DNA from: Desulfatiglans sp.
GTDB lineage: Bacteria; Desulfobacterota; DSM-4660; Desulfatiglandales; HGW-15
NCBI GenBank assembly: GCA_012513605.1
Contig: JAAZBV010000075.1
Location: forward strand, 1-60,310
Reading direction: 5' to 3'
Length of the DNA: 60,310 nucleotides
Below, piece after piece: positions 44,576 to 52,465 of the stretch. Position numbers and translations under genes: made by a program. Within the stretch, counting starts at the first letter, position 1, and every line of letters starts with the position of its first letter. Under the pieces are notes generated by a model. The model did no database searches. It was not told where the DNA came from and worked only from the letters and a program-made list of their open reading frames with translations.

Positions 44576-45460
44576 ATGAGAACAGGTCGTAATGATTTCT
44601 GTCCATGCGGGAGCGGGTTAAAATATAAAAAATGCTGTCTGAAAAAGGATCCTTCAGGCCCAGAAGATCAAAAGAGCCTCTACTATAAAAAATACGGGAT
44701 CAAGATAAAGACCGAGAAGGATATCGAGGCCATGAGGCTTGCTGGTAAGCTCGCTGTCGAGACCCTTGAGCTTGTAAAAGGATACATTAAGCCAGGCATG
44801 AAGACTGATGATATAAATACGCTTGTCCATGAATTTACCATTAAAAACGGGGCAATCTCTGCACCATTAAACTACAGAGGATATCCGAAAAGCGTATGTA
44901 TCTCCATCAATGAGGTGATTTGCCACGGCATCCCCGGTGAAAGAAAGCTAACGGACGGTGATATAGTAAATATAGATGTAACCCCGATCTTAAACGGCTA
45001 TTATGCGGATGCCAACATGACCTTTCTGGTTGGAAACGTCTCAGCAGACGCAAGAAAGATAGTCAATGTGGCAAGGGAGAGCCTTAAGGCAGGCATGACA
45101 ATGATAAAACCCGGGAATGCTATCGGTGATATTGGCTGGGCAATTCAGCAGTATGCAGAACGGGAGGGCTGCTCGGTTGTCCGTGATTTTGTCGGGCATG
45201 GTGTGGGCATAGATTTTCATGAGGCGCCCCAGATACCCCATTACGGAAGAAAAGGGCAGGGGCTTAAGCTTTTACCGGGTATGACCTTTACGGTTGAGCC
45301 CATGATCAACCTGGGTAAAAAAGAGCTGCATATCCTCTCTGATAAATGGACCGCTGTAACTGATGACAATTCACTCTCTGCCCAGTTTGAGCAGACCTTT
45401 CTTGTGACAGAAGAGGGGTATGAAAGCCTTACCCCATTTGACCTTGATACCCCTTTTTAA
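44576..45460 (+). CDS. map: Type I methionine aminopeptidase with N-terminal SEC-C zinc motif
   Basis: 294 residues. The first 25 residues are a SEC-C zinc finger ([16 protein letters not shown]), as at the tail of SecA. The enzyme core follows from residue 45. Metal ligands are the Asp in NIDVTPI, the Asp in YYADANMTF, the His in [14 protein letters not shown], and Glu in FTVEPMI and QFEQTFLV. It removes the initiator Met from nascent proteins; the SEC-C motif may position it at the ribosome. ATG 44576 has AGGTGA at the right spacing; a GTG at 44567 overlaps that site. queG follows after 11 nt. Confidence 0.95.
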   Translation: MRTGRNDFCPCGSGLKYKKCCLKKDPSGPEDQKSLYYKKYGIKIKTEKDIEAMRLAGKLAVETLELVKGYIKPGMKTDDINTLVHEFTIKNGAISAPLNYRGYPKSVCISINEVICHGIPGERKLTDGDIVNIDVTPILNGYYADANMTFLVGNVSADARKIVNVARESLKAGMTMIKPGNAIGDIGWAIQQYAEREGCSVVRDFVGHGVGIDFHEAPQIPHYGRKGQGLKLLPGMTFTVEPMINLGKKELHILSDKWTAVTDDNSLSAQFEQTFLVTEEGYESLTPFDLDTPF

Positions 45461-45471
45461 CAGGGCATCAA

Positions 45472-46362
45472 ATGATTGAAAGATTAAGAGCCAGGGCCTT
45501 TGAGCTGGGCTTTATTGCCACAGGTTTTTCAAGACCTGTAAGGCCATTGTTTTTTGATGAATACAGGAGTTGGGCGAGCTCAGGCAGAAATGGCGGCATG
45601 CTGTGGATGCAAAGGAACATGGGGATTCGGGAAGACCCCACAAAGCTTTTAAGTGGTTGCAGAACAATAATCTCTCTTGCCTGCCCGTACCCTGCTGAAA
45701 AACCTGCAACCGAAGAGGGCTATACCCTAGCAAGGTACAGCACCCCGCTTCTGGATGACTACCACACACGTCTTAAGTCAAAATGCAGGGAGCTTTCCAA
45801 ATATATTGAAGAGATTTATGAAGGTGCAGTATCAAGGATACTGGTTGATTCAGCCCCCATACTTGAGCGTAGTTATGCCTTTTCGGGCGGCATAGGCTTT
45901 ATCGGCAAAAATAACATGCTAATTATCCCCGGTTATGGTTCATATTTTTATCTTGCAGAGATTCTTACCACCGCACTGGTTGATTTTCCTGCAACAGCCC
46001 CCAATGCAAACCTCTGCGGTTCATGCACTGCATGCATAGATGCCTGCCAAACAGGGGCGCTTAAAGGGGCAAATGATTTTAATTCATCACTCTGTCTCTC
46101 ATATCTGACCATTGAATCCGAAGAGTTGATAAACCCTTCTATGGGAAAGTTGATGAACAGGTGTTTTTTAGGGTGCGATATTTGTCAGGAGGTTTGTCCA
46201 TTTAATAAGAGCAAACCAGCTACAAAATGTATGCCTTCAGTTAAAAATTTTATGGATATGGCAGATGATGAATTTTTACAAATCTATGGAAAGACAGCCC
46301 TTTCACGGCCAGGGCTTAAAAGGATCAGGGCAAACATAAAGGCTCTTTGCGAATCGGGCTAA
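45472..46362 (+). CDS. queG: Epoxyqueuosine reductase
   Basis: 296 residues, somewhat short for the family. It reduces epoxyqueuosine to queuosine in tRNA, using cobalamin and two 4Fe-4S clusters. The catalytic-region motif is VDSAPILERSYAFSGGIGFIG. Cluster Cys are in NLCGSCTACIDACQTGA and GCDICQEVCPFNK. An early GGMLWMQRNMGIREDP motif matches the family start. It follows map closely and is likely cotranscribed. The last four bases overlap the end of a small convergent gene. Confidence 0.93.
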   Translation: MIERLRARAFELGFIATGFSRPVRPLFFDEYRSWASSGRNGGMLWMQRNMGIREDPTKLLSGCRTIISLACPYPAEKPATEEGYTLARYSTPLLDDYHTRLKSKCRELSKYIEEIYEGAVSRILVDSAPILERSYAFSGGIGFIGKNNMLIIPGYGSYFYLAEILTTALVDFPATAPNANLCGSCTACIDACQTGALKGANDFNSSLCLSYLTIESEELINPSMGKLMNRCFLGCDICQEVCPFNKSKPATKCMPSVKNFMDMADDEFLQIYGKTALSRPGLKRIRANIKALCESG

Positions 46363-46559
46363 AGAAATGCAAGGTATTTTTCCAGCTCTTCATTCAGCTC
46401 CACAGTATCAGAATCATCTGTTGAAAGCTCAAATGAATCATAATTAGCAGGCTCTCTGTTCTGGATATCTATCTCACATTCAGGAAAAAGCACCCTCAGG
46501 CACTCTATAAGATTACTGTCCTGATCTGTCCCCCCTGACATTACAACGATCTTTTCCAT
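46359..46559 (-). CDS. Small acidic protein convergent with queG
   Basis: 66 residues, strongly acidic in its second half (ELSTDDSDTVELNEELEKYL). It begins MEKIVVMSGGTDQDSNLIE, and an AGGGG sequence lies five nt before the ATG. The stop codon overlaps the queG stop region by four bases on the other strand. I do not recognise a family. Its good start site and clean end support a real gene; its role is unknown. Confidence 0.55.
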   Translation of the reverse strand: MEKIVVMSGGTDQDSNLIECLRVLFPECEIDIQNREPANYDSFELSTDDSDTVELNEELEKYLAFL

Positions 46560-47007
46560 TTTATTCCCCTTACCGGTAAGATTGTAATCTTTAAACAGTT
46601 AAGTAATCACCCTGAATATTGAGTTTGCAAATGGTATGCCTGATAGCCATTATTTTGCCGATAAAAGAATAATATTAAAAATCAAATAGATAGTGCACAT
46701 CCAAAAACTGTCGTTTTTGGATTCGAGGAGTCAGCTGTCAGTATTCAGCTTTCAGGAAAAGGCTTTTAAACCAAAGAGTTAGTCGATCCCGCGCGGGGTG
46801 GGACTGAAAGCCTCATCCTGAACTTGTCTCTTTCTGGATAGACACTTGATAGTGGTTGTGGTGGAGTTTTTTTGAAAAATCAACACTTGACAGTCAAGAT
46901 ATTGACGTTGCTATTCTTGAACCGTCAGTAAGTGTCAAAATGCCGGGTTGAAGCAAGAGGAGGGGAGGATTATCTTTTTTTGCTCTCATTGTCCTCCGTG
47001 GTGAAAA
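46560..47007. other. 448-bp intergenic region with degenerate repeat pieces
   Basis: No gene was found. It holds a perfect 10-bp hairpin at 46699-46722 (ATCCAAAAAC, loop TGTC, GTTTTTGGAT), a CAGCTGTCAGTATTCAGC repeat-like phrase at about 46731-46750, and at 46987-47005 a CCTCCGTGGTGAAAATTA phrase. A related phrase, CTTCGTGGTGAAAAT, occurs in the repeats at 59.3 kb. The hairpin stem resembles the longer palindrome on the other side of the acyl-CoA dehydrogenase gene. Confidence 0.5.
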
Positions 47008-48150
47008 TTATATTACTTTAAAAATCTCTCTTGCTGTAACAAGCCTCATGATCTGGTTTGTGCCCGTGTATATCTGGATGAGCTTTGCATCCCTCATCAT
47101 CCTTTCCACAGGGTAATCCTTCATATAGCCGTATCCTCCCAATATCTGAACCGCATCAGTGGTTACCCGCATGGCATTATCGGAGGCCATGTATTTGGCG
47201 ATCGGGCATGACATTGCTATGCGGTTTTTATCATTTTTATCCAGGTCATATGCTGCCTGGTAGGTTAACAGCCTTGATGCCTCTGTCCCTGCCACCATAT
47301 CCGCAAGCATAAACTGTATGGCCTCAAGCACTGCAATCGGTTTTCCAAACTGGATGCGCTCCTTTGTGTATCTGACTATCTCATCTATCGCCCCCTGGGC
47401 CAGCCCTACTGCCTGTGAGGCCGCAAGCATGCGGCCCACCTCAAAGGACTTCATCATGCATATAAAGCCCTCTCCCTCAAGACCCAGCCTGTTCTCAGGG
47501 GGGATTTCAAGTTCTTCAAAAAATATCTGTGTGTTAACGCAGCCCTTCATGCCCATTTTTTTTTCGTTTTTGCCGTAAACAATGCCCCTTGTATCTTTAT
47601 CCACAATAAATGCGGTCATCCCCTTTGCCTTTTTATCAGGGTCTGTATAGGCAAAAAGGGTCATGAAATCAGCTACAGAGCCGTTTGTTATAAAACATTT
47701 CTGGCCGTTTACCCTGTAACCCTGATCATCTCTTACGGCCCTTGTCCTCATGGCCTGGATATCAGAGCCCGCATCAGGTTCAGTAGCAGCAAAACAGGCA
47801 AGCTTACCCTGAACTGCCATTGAGAGATATTTCTTTTTCTGCTCCTCATTTCCAAGAAGCATTATGGGAGACAGCCCGTCTGCCTGGGCTATAAGGAGGA
47901 GTGCTGCTGAGGCGCTTGCCTTTGAGATCTCCTCAAGGATCATGGAAAATAAAAGGCGGCTTGCCCCGATTCCACCATACTCTTCAGGCACAAGGGGAGA
48001 AAGAAGACCATTTTCTGTAAAAAGCTCAACAAGCTGCCATGGAAACCCGTCGGTTTCATCTATCTCTGCAGCAATCGGTTTTATCTTTTCCCGAGTAATC
48101 CTTTTTACTGTTTCAAGTATGCTTTTTTCTTCATCATTCAGTATAAACAT
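47008..48150 (-). CDS. Acyl-CoA dehydrogenase, possible cyclic-diene-forming type
   Basis: 380 residues from the ATG at 48150, which has GGAGG 12 nt upstream; an upstream in-frame ATG at 48225 lies in a palindrome. FAD-binding and fold motifs are ACFAATEPDAGSDIQAM, KCFITNG, and ILGGYGYMKDYPVERMMRDAK. The position of the usual catalytic Glu (IYEGT) reads IYTGTNQIMR, and the alternative isovaleryl-type Glu position is Gly (FEVGRM). Asp91 lies in IAQADGLSPIM. In cyclohex-1-ene-1-carboxyl-CoA dehydrogenase of aromatic-degrading anaerobes, the usual Glu is eliminated and Asp91 is the base. I infer a related enzyme; the family call (acyl-CoA dehydrogenase) is firm, the subtype is not. Confidence 0.88.
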   Translation of the reverse strand: MFILNDEEKSILETVKRITREKIKPIAAEIDETDGFPWQLVELFTENGLLSPLVPEEYGGIGASRLLFSMILEEISKASASAALLLIAQADGLSPIMLLGNEEQKKKYLSMAVQGKLACFAATEPDAGSDIQAMRTRAVRDDQGYRVNGQKCFITNGSVADFMTLFAYTDPDKKAKGMTAFIVDKDTRGIVYGKNEKKMGMKGCVNTQIFFEELEIPPENRLGLEGEGFICMMKSFEVGRMLAASQAVGLAQGAIDEIVRYTKERIQFGKPIAVLEAIQFMLADMVAGTEASRLLTYQAAYDLDKNDKNRIAMSCPIAKYMASDNAMRVTTDAVQILGGYGYMKDYPVERMMRDAKLIQIYTGTNQIMRLVTAREIFKVI

Positions 48151-48212
48151 GTGAGGTTGCCTCCGGAGGTTTTTGATCTGCAAACCATTTGTTTTAAATG
48201 CCTTTTGCTGAT

Positions 48213-48248
48213 AGTTTTCATCCAAAAGACCTCTTTTGGATGAAAACT
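48213..48248. promoter_or_regulatory. Perfect 16-bp palindrome between acyl-CoA dehydrogenase and thiE
   Basis: AGTTTTCATCCAAAAG, loop ACCT, and CTTTTGGATGAAAACT make a perfect stem. It lies 63 nt upstream of the dehydrogenase start in its leader, and 106 nt upstream of thiE on the other side. No T-run on either side makes a terminator unlikely; it could be an operator for a dimeric repressor or a leader hairpin. Confidence 0.55.
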
Positions 48249-48353
48249 TTATAACACAAAAAATTAGATTTTCAATTCACAATTATATTTTTGTTGCACC
48301 TGTTGTAAACATGGCCTCTATCTGTTATTCTTGAGATGAATACGGGAGAGATA

Positions 48354-48977
48354 ATGAAGAGCATAGGAAGATTCCATTTAATAACAGATACAGTAATTCA
48401 AAGCAGGTTCTCCCATGTGGAGCTTGCCCGGATGGCTATTATGGGCGGGGCAGATACTATACAGTACCGTTCAAAGACAGGGTCAACCCGTGAGATGATA
48501 GATACAGCCATCAGGATAAAGGCTCTGTGTGCAGGGGCAGGCATACCTCTTATTATAAACGACAGGGTAGATGTGGCCATTGCATCAGGTGCTGATGGCG
48601 TTCACCTTGGTGATGATGATTTTCCTATACCACTTGCGCGAAAACTCCTTGGCCCCGATGCAATTATAGGGGGGTCAGCAGGTAATATTAATGACGCATT
48701 AAGGTGCCTTAACGATGGTGCAGATTATATCGGGTCAGGGCCAGTGTATGGCACAAAGACAAAATCGGATGCCGGAGATGCAATTGGGGTAGAGACCATA
48801 AGGATCATTGCAGAAAAGATACATCTCCCTGTTGTTGCTATAGGCGGTATTACTGTGAATGATGTGCATGAACTTTTTACAGCAGGTGCTCACGGTGTTG
48901 CTGTTATTTCTGCGGTGTGTTTAAGCGATGAACCTGAGAGAGAGGCACGCAGGATTCGAAACCTTCTGGGTCTTTGA
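48354..48977 (+). CDS. thiE: Thiamine phosphate synthase
   Basis: 207 residues from ATG 48354, behind GGGAGA; another in-frame ATG at 48336 would add six residues. It joins the pyrimidine and thiazole phosphates into thiamine phosphate. Family motifs are FHLITDT, ADTIQYRSK (Tyr in place of the usual Leu), LIINDRVDVA, GVHLGDDDFP, DYIGSGPVYGTKTK and VVAIGGI. thiL follows 143 nt downstream, so the last two steps of thiamine diphosphate synthesis are encoded together. I found no TPP riboswitch upstream. Confidence 0.94.
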   Translation: MKSIGRFHLITDTVIQSRFSHVELARMAIMGGADTIQYRSKTGSTREMIDTAIRIKALCAGAGIPLIINDRVDVAIASGADGVHLGDDDFPIPLARKLLGPDAIIGGSAGNINDALRCLNDGADYIGSGPVYGTKTKSDAGDAIGVETIRIIAEKIHLPVVAIGGITVNDVHELFTAGAHGVAVISAVCLSDEPEREARRIRNLLGL

Positions 48978-49120
48978 TTAATATGAGCTTTCAACATTAA
49001 ATAACCAATGTTAAATTGAATGTAGTTTATGTTGTATTTTATTAATTTTTGTTTTCCATTGGGAGTTGGACGTTCGATTTTGGGCTTTCAATTTTGCTGA
49101 ATATTTTTAGGTGAAGTAAT

Positions 49121-50143
49121 ATGACATTAAAGGTATCAGATATTGGCGAATTTGAACTTATTGATCGCATTCGGCGGATAATAGACGGGGCAGGTTATAA
49201 ACCAGGTCTATTGATACACGGTATCGGTGACGATGCAGCTGTGTTTACCCCTGAACCTGGCTTTGAAATGGTTGTTACATGCGATTCTATGGTAGAGGGT
49301 CGCCATTATCTTAAGGCGCATATGACTGCCATTGAGGTCGGCAGGCGTGCAATGGTCATGAACATAAGCGATATAGGTGCAATGGGTGGGATACCCCTTT
49401 ATGCCCTTGTTACGCTGGGGCTTACATCTTTAGAAACAGTTCATGAGATCGAAGAGATATACAGGGGTTTCATACAGGAACTTGAGCCCTTTAATGCCTC
49501 CATTATCGGGGGGAATATCACAAAGACAGCAGGGAATACCTTTATTGACATTACCCTTATAGGTAAGGCAAACAGGGGGCATATCGCCCTGCGTTCAGGA
49601 GCGAAACCGGGCGATGCAATCATGGTAACAGGCTATCCAGGCAGTTCCGGTGCAGGTTATCGGCTTATAGTAGATGGTCTGGCTCAGTCTCTCGCAGACA
49701 AGACCTTAATGGATGCATACCTGCGGCCGGCGCACAGGGCAAGGGAAGGCCATGAACTCGCCGTTTCAGGCCTGATAAGCTCCATGATGGATGTGAGTGA
49801 CGGTCTGCCTGGTGATCTTTACCATATCTGTGAAACCAGTTCAATCGGGGCAGAGTTATGGGAAGAAATGCTTCCGGTATCAAATGCCCTCAACGAGACA
49901 TCCGCCATGTATAAAATATCACCTGTTGATTTTATACTTGCACCAAGCGATGATTACGAGCTGCTATTTACCTGTGTGCCACAAAACATAGAGAAGCTGG
50001 AAAGGATACTTGCTGAATTTGGCTGCCCTGTAACACACATAGGCGATATAGTCCCAATAGCCCAGGGCATGACTTTGATCAAAAAAAATGGCAAGAGAAA
50101 GCCTCTTAATAAAAAGGGCTGGGATCATTTCACAACAGTGTAA
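49121..50143 (+). CDS. thiL: Thiamine-monophosphate kinase
   Basis: 340 residues. It phosphorylates thiamine phosphate to the cofactor thiamine diphosphate. Motifs of the PurM/ThiL fold are GIGDDAAVF, VVTCDSMVEGRHY, VMNISDIGAMGG, IIGGNITKT, MVTGYPGSSGAGY and SSMMDVSDGLPGDLYHIC. The C-terminal DYELLFT is typical. AGGTGA precedes the start. It works after ThiE; transketolase at 2.7 kb is one enzyme that uses the product. Confidence 0.95.
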   Translation: MTLKVSDIGEFELIDRIRRIIDGAGYKPGLLIHGIGDDAAVFTPEPGFEMVVTCDSMVEGRHYLKAHMTAIEVGRRAMVMNISDIGAMGGIPLYALVTLGLTSLETVHEIEEIYRGFIQELEPFNASIIGGNITKTAGNTFIDITLIGKANRGHIALRSGAKPGDAIMVTGYPGSSGAGYRLIVDGLAQSLADKTLMDAYLRPAHRAREGHELAVSGLISSMMDVSDGLPGDLYHICETSSIGAELWEEMLPVSNALNETSAMYKISPVDFILAPSDDYELLFTCVPQNIEKLERILAEFGCPVTHIGDIVPIAQGMTLIKKNGKRKPLNKKGWDHFTTV

Positions 50144-50155
50144 AAAGATAAGTTA

Positions 50156-50190
50156 TCACGCAAAGCCACAAAGAACACCAAGAAAAACAG
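50156..50190. repeat. Dispersed repeat fragment (CACGCAAAGCCACAAAG type)
   Basis: TCACGCAAAGCCACAAAG followed by AACACCAAGAAAAACAG resembles the phrase at 59207-59240 (CACAGAGACGCAAAGG, then CCGCCAAGAAAAAC). It lies between convergent thiL and the phospholipase gene. Confidence 0.5.
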
Positions 50191-50221
50191 TTTTATTTTA
50201 AGTCGTTACCTTCTCACTCCC

Positions 50222-51451
50222 TTACCGGACAATTGAAAAACCTATCCTTAATGACTCAGTGCGTTCTTTATAATTAATCAGGCTTTCCGCAAGGGAGTAG
50301 CTGTATTGTATATGAAAAAAAAGATCAAAATTATTTTTAAGCAGTCTGGCAATAGGATAGCTTAAATTGGTCTGAACTGATGTGCCCTTATCAGCAAATC
50401 GCAGATAGGTGGAGCTTACTAACCCGCGCGCCTCGCCAAACTTTATTTCAAACTCGACATTACCGCGGTAATCGGGAAGGTCATGATTGCTGCTTTTACT
50501 GTTATTGAAATATGTGAATAGTCTGGGGCTGAACTGCAACCCAAGACCTGAATCTGATTCGTAAAAGATAAACACAGGCTTAAAATAGACAGTATTGGTG
50601 CTGCGTGAGGAGTCTCCATCCCTGCCATTTGATTCATGCTGGAAGCCACCCTGGAAAAAAAGCCCCTTCAGCCATGAAGGGCGATTCGGCCAGTTGCGGG
50701 TCAGGTAAAGTACCTCAGGCTTGTAGCTGGTATCTTCAAAGGGCGCTGAATCGGAAGACAGGTCCCAGAATGATGTCTGGGTGTAGGCAAAATTTAGTCC
50801 GCTCACCCATGGATATTTCTGAGACAATGATCCGGCAGGGTTAAATGGACGGTATTTCATGCTGATCTGAAATTTGCTTTCTGACGGGTCTGTGCCGACC
50901 AGAAAATACATTGGCTCATAGACTGAAAAGTTTACCACATAGGGCTGATACAGTGAAAAAAGGCTCTCCATAGAAGGGTAATAATCATTGAGTGCCTTTG
51001 ATGCAGGTTCAGCAAGTGTATCTTCTTTTACATATTTTTCATCAAGTATATTCACCATCAATACTGTTTCAGGTGAACCGGCCAGTGAGATTTCCTGCAA
51101 ACCATGATAGAGTTCTGGCAGTGCAGCATTGTATGGTTTTGTGACAAATTCTTTAGGTCGTAAGATCACCGTTGAAGAGCTGTCTGTTTCAATCGCTGTT
51201 ACCAATACTGACGCCCCGTCAGATGATTTGATACGCATGGAAAGGCTCTCCGGGATGGTAAATTCAAAAGATTCATCTCCTTCATTATAAAAGTATACCT
51301 TTACCTGAACAGTATCTCCTGCCCTGATATTCAGTTCAGGAAAACGCAGCATGGCGCTTACCCTACCGTAAACGCTGGCACTGCCAGTCAGTAGTAATAG
51401 AAATAATACTATGTGAATACTGGAAAAATTATGTAATATATTTCGGATCAT
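50222..51451 (-). CDS. pldA: Outer-membrane phospholipase A with N-terminal extension
   Basis: 409 residues, against about 270-290 for classical OMPLA. Residues 1-30 form a signal peptide. About 30-150 form a beta-rich Ig-like extra domain (ELNIRAGDTVQVKVYFYNEG). The barrel follows, with catalytic His and Ser in FQHESNGRDGDS and Asn in SRSTNTVYF, matching the His-Ser-Asn triad. It ends with alternating strands and a terminal aromatic-free IGFSIVR. It would hydrolyse phospholipids in the outer membrane when lipid asymmetry is disturbed. It is transcribed alone. Confidence 0.88.
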   Translation of the reverse strand: MIRNILHNFSSIHIVLFLLLLTGSASVYGRVSAMLRFPELNIRAGDTVQVKVYFYNEGDESFEFTIPESLSMRIKSSDGASVLVTAIETDSSSTVILRPKEFVTKPYNAALPELYHGLQEISLAGSPETVLMVNILDEKYVKEDTLAEPASKALNDYYPSMESLFSLYQPYVVNFSVYEPMYFLVGTDPSESKFQISMKYRPFNPAGSLSQKYPWVSGLNFAYTQTSFWDLSSDSAPFEDTSYKPEVLYLTRNWPNRPSWLKGLFFQGGFQHESNGRDGDSSRSTNTVYFKPVFIFYESDSGLGLQFSPRLFTYFNNSKSSNHDLPDYRGNVEFEIKFGEARGLVSSTYLRFADKGTSVQTNLSYPIARLLKNNFDLFFHIQYSYSLAESLINYKERTESLRIGFSIVR

Positions 51452-51598
51452 AATTAACCTCGATTTTATTAATAGTTTTCAGACCTACATAATTTACAGA
51501 CCTGAGTCAAGAATAAGCTTGTCAAATTTATCTGTAGTCTTTTATCGCCTTTAGCAAAAATTAAACGCTGACTGCCTTCCCTGTAATTATCTAAAGCA

Positions 51599-51626
51599 TT
51601 GACTTAAAATTATATTATCTTATAAT
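51599..51626 (+). promoter_or_regulatory. Candidate sigma-70 promoter upstream of dodecin
   Basis: TTGACT and TATAAT with a 16-bp spacer lie 265 nt upstream of the dodecin gene in a 439-bp A/T-rich gap without genes. The distance is long, so another start closer to the gene is possible. Nothing else was recognised in the gap. Confidence 0.4.
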
Positions 51627-51890
51627 AGAACCATTCATAAACTTTAATAAACATTTTAAACCCTAAACCTGTTTAATATTAATCTCAATTCTCAACCTGT
51701 TCTCATAGCTCCTGATAATGTAAAGAGGATTTTACCCGGGACTAATTTTATTGCGTATGAATCTTTAATTTTATTTTTGTTTTCCATAAGTTTTTTTTCC
51801 GAAATGGGGCAACCCGTTTATACCAAATCGTTTTTAAAAAGGTAGAGTCAGGTTGTACATAATATAAACCTTAAAAAGAGGAGATACATC

Positions 51891-52100
51891 ATGACCGGAA
51901 GTACTTACAAGATAATAGAATTGGTAGGGACAAGCGAAAAATCATGGGAAGAGGCAGCAAAAACAGCGATTGAAACAGCGGGAGAATCATTAAAAGAATT
52001 GAGGATAGCAGAAGTTACAAAACTTGATATGACAGTCGAAAATGGAAAGATAAAGACCTACAGGGCAAGGGTAAATCTCTCATTCAAGTATCAAAAATAA
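51891..52100 (+). CDS. Dodecin family flavin-binding protein
   Basis: 69 residues, normal length. The dodecin pattern is complete: YKIIELVGTSEKSWEEAAKTA, then the middle EITKLD-like VTKLDMTVENGKI and the end YRARVNLSFKYQ. Dodecins form dodecamers that store or buffer flavins, or bind CoA in some species. GAGGAG lies eight nt upstream of the ATG. It stands alone. Confidence 0.92.
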   Translation: MTGSTYKIIELVGTSEKSWEEAAKTAIETAGESLKELRIAEVTKLDMTVENGKIKTYRARVNLSFKYQK

Positions 52101-52187
52101 TTGGTAGAAGGTTAATATCCTGAGTCAGATAATTTAAAGATAGGGCTTTGAAGCAGTTAGAGAGCAAGAGACTGTTAAGTGTAAATA

Positions 52188-52220
52188 GGGATGCTCTTTA
52201 GTGAAAAAATAGAGCATCCC
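52188..52220. terminator. Perfect 10-bp hairpin downstream of dodecin
   Basis: GGGATGCTCT, a 13-base loop and AGAGCATCCC form a perfect stem 87 nt after the dodecin stop. There is no T-run after it, so a rho-independent terminator is uncertain. It is the only clear structure in the 365-bp gap before the SUMF1-type gene. Confidence 0.5.
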
Positions 52221-52465
52221 CCAATACACTCGACCTGATTACGCCTGTTTCCGCGTCATTTTGCACCCGTTTTCCGCTTTTAAGGAAGCTGTGAATCATT
52301 ATGCTTCACCTGTACATATGGTATCATCTCAAGACAATAAACCTATTCCTGTATGCTTTTTAGACACCGGTTGCCTTTCTGATGTTGCTCGACATCCCTC
52401 ATCCTTTTCGATATAATTACACAAAAAAATATTTCACTTTGTCAGGATGGCAGGAGGTAAAGCTA

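Noticed and set aside
48249-48353. TPP riboswitch upstream of thiE
   Set aside because: The conserved CUGAGA core and its partner helix are not present.
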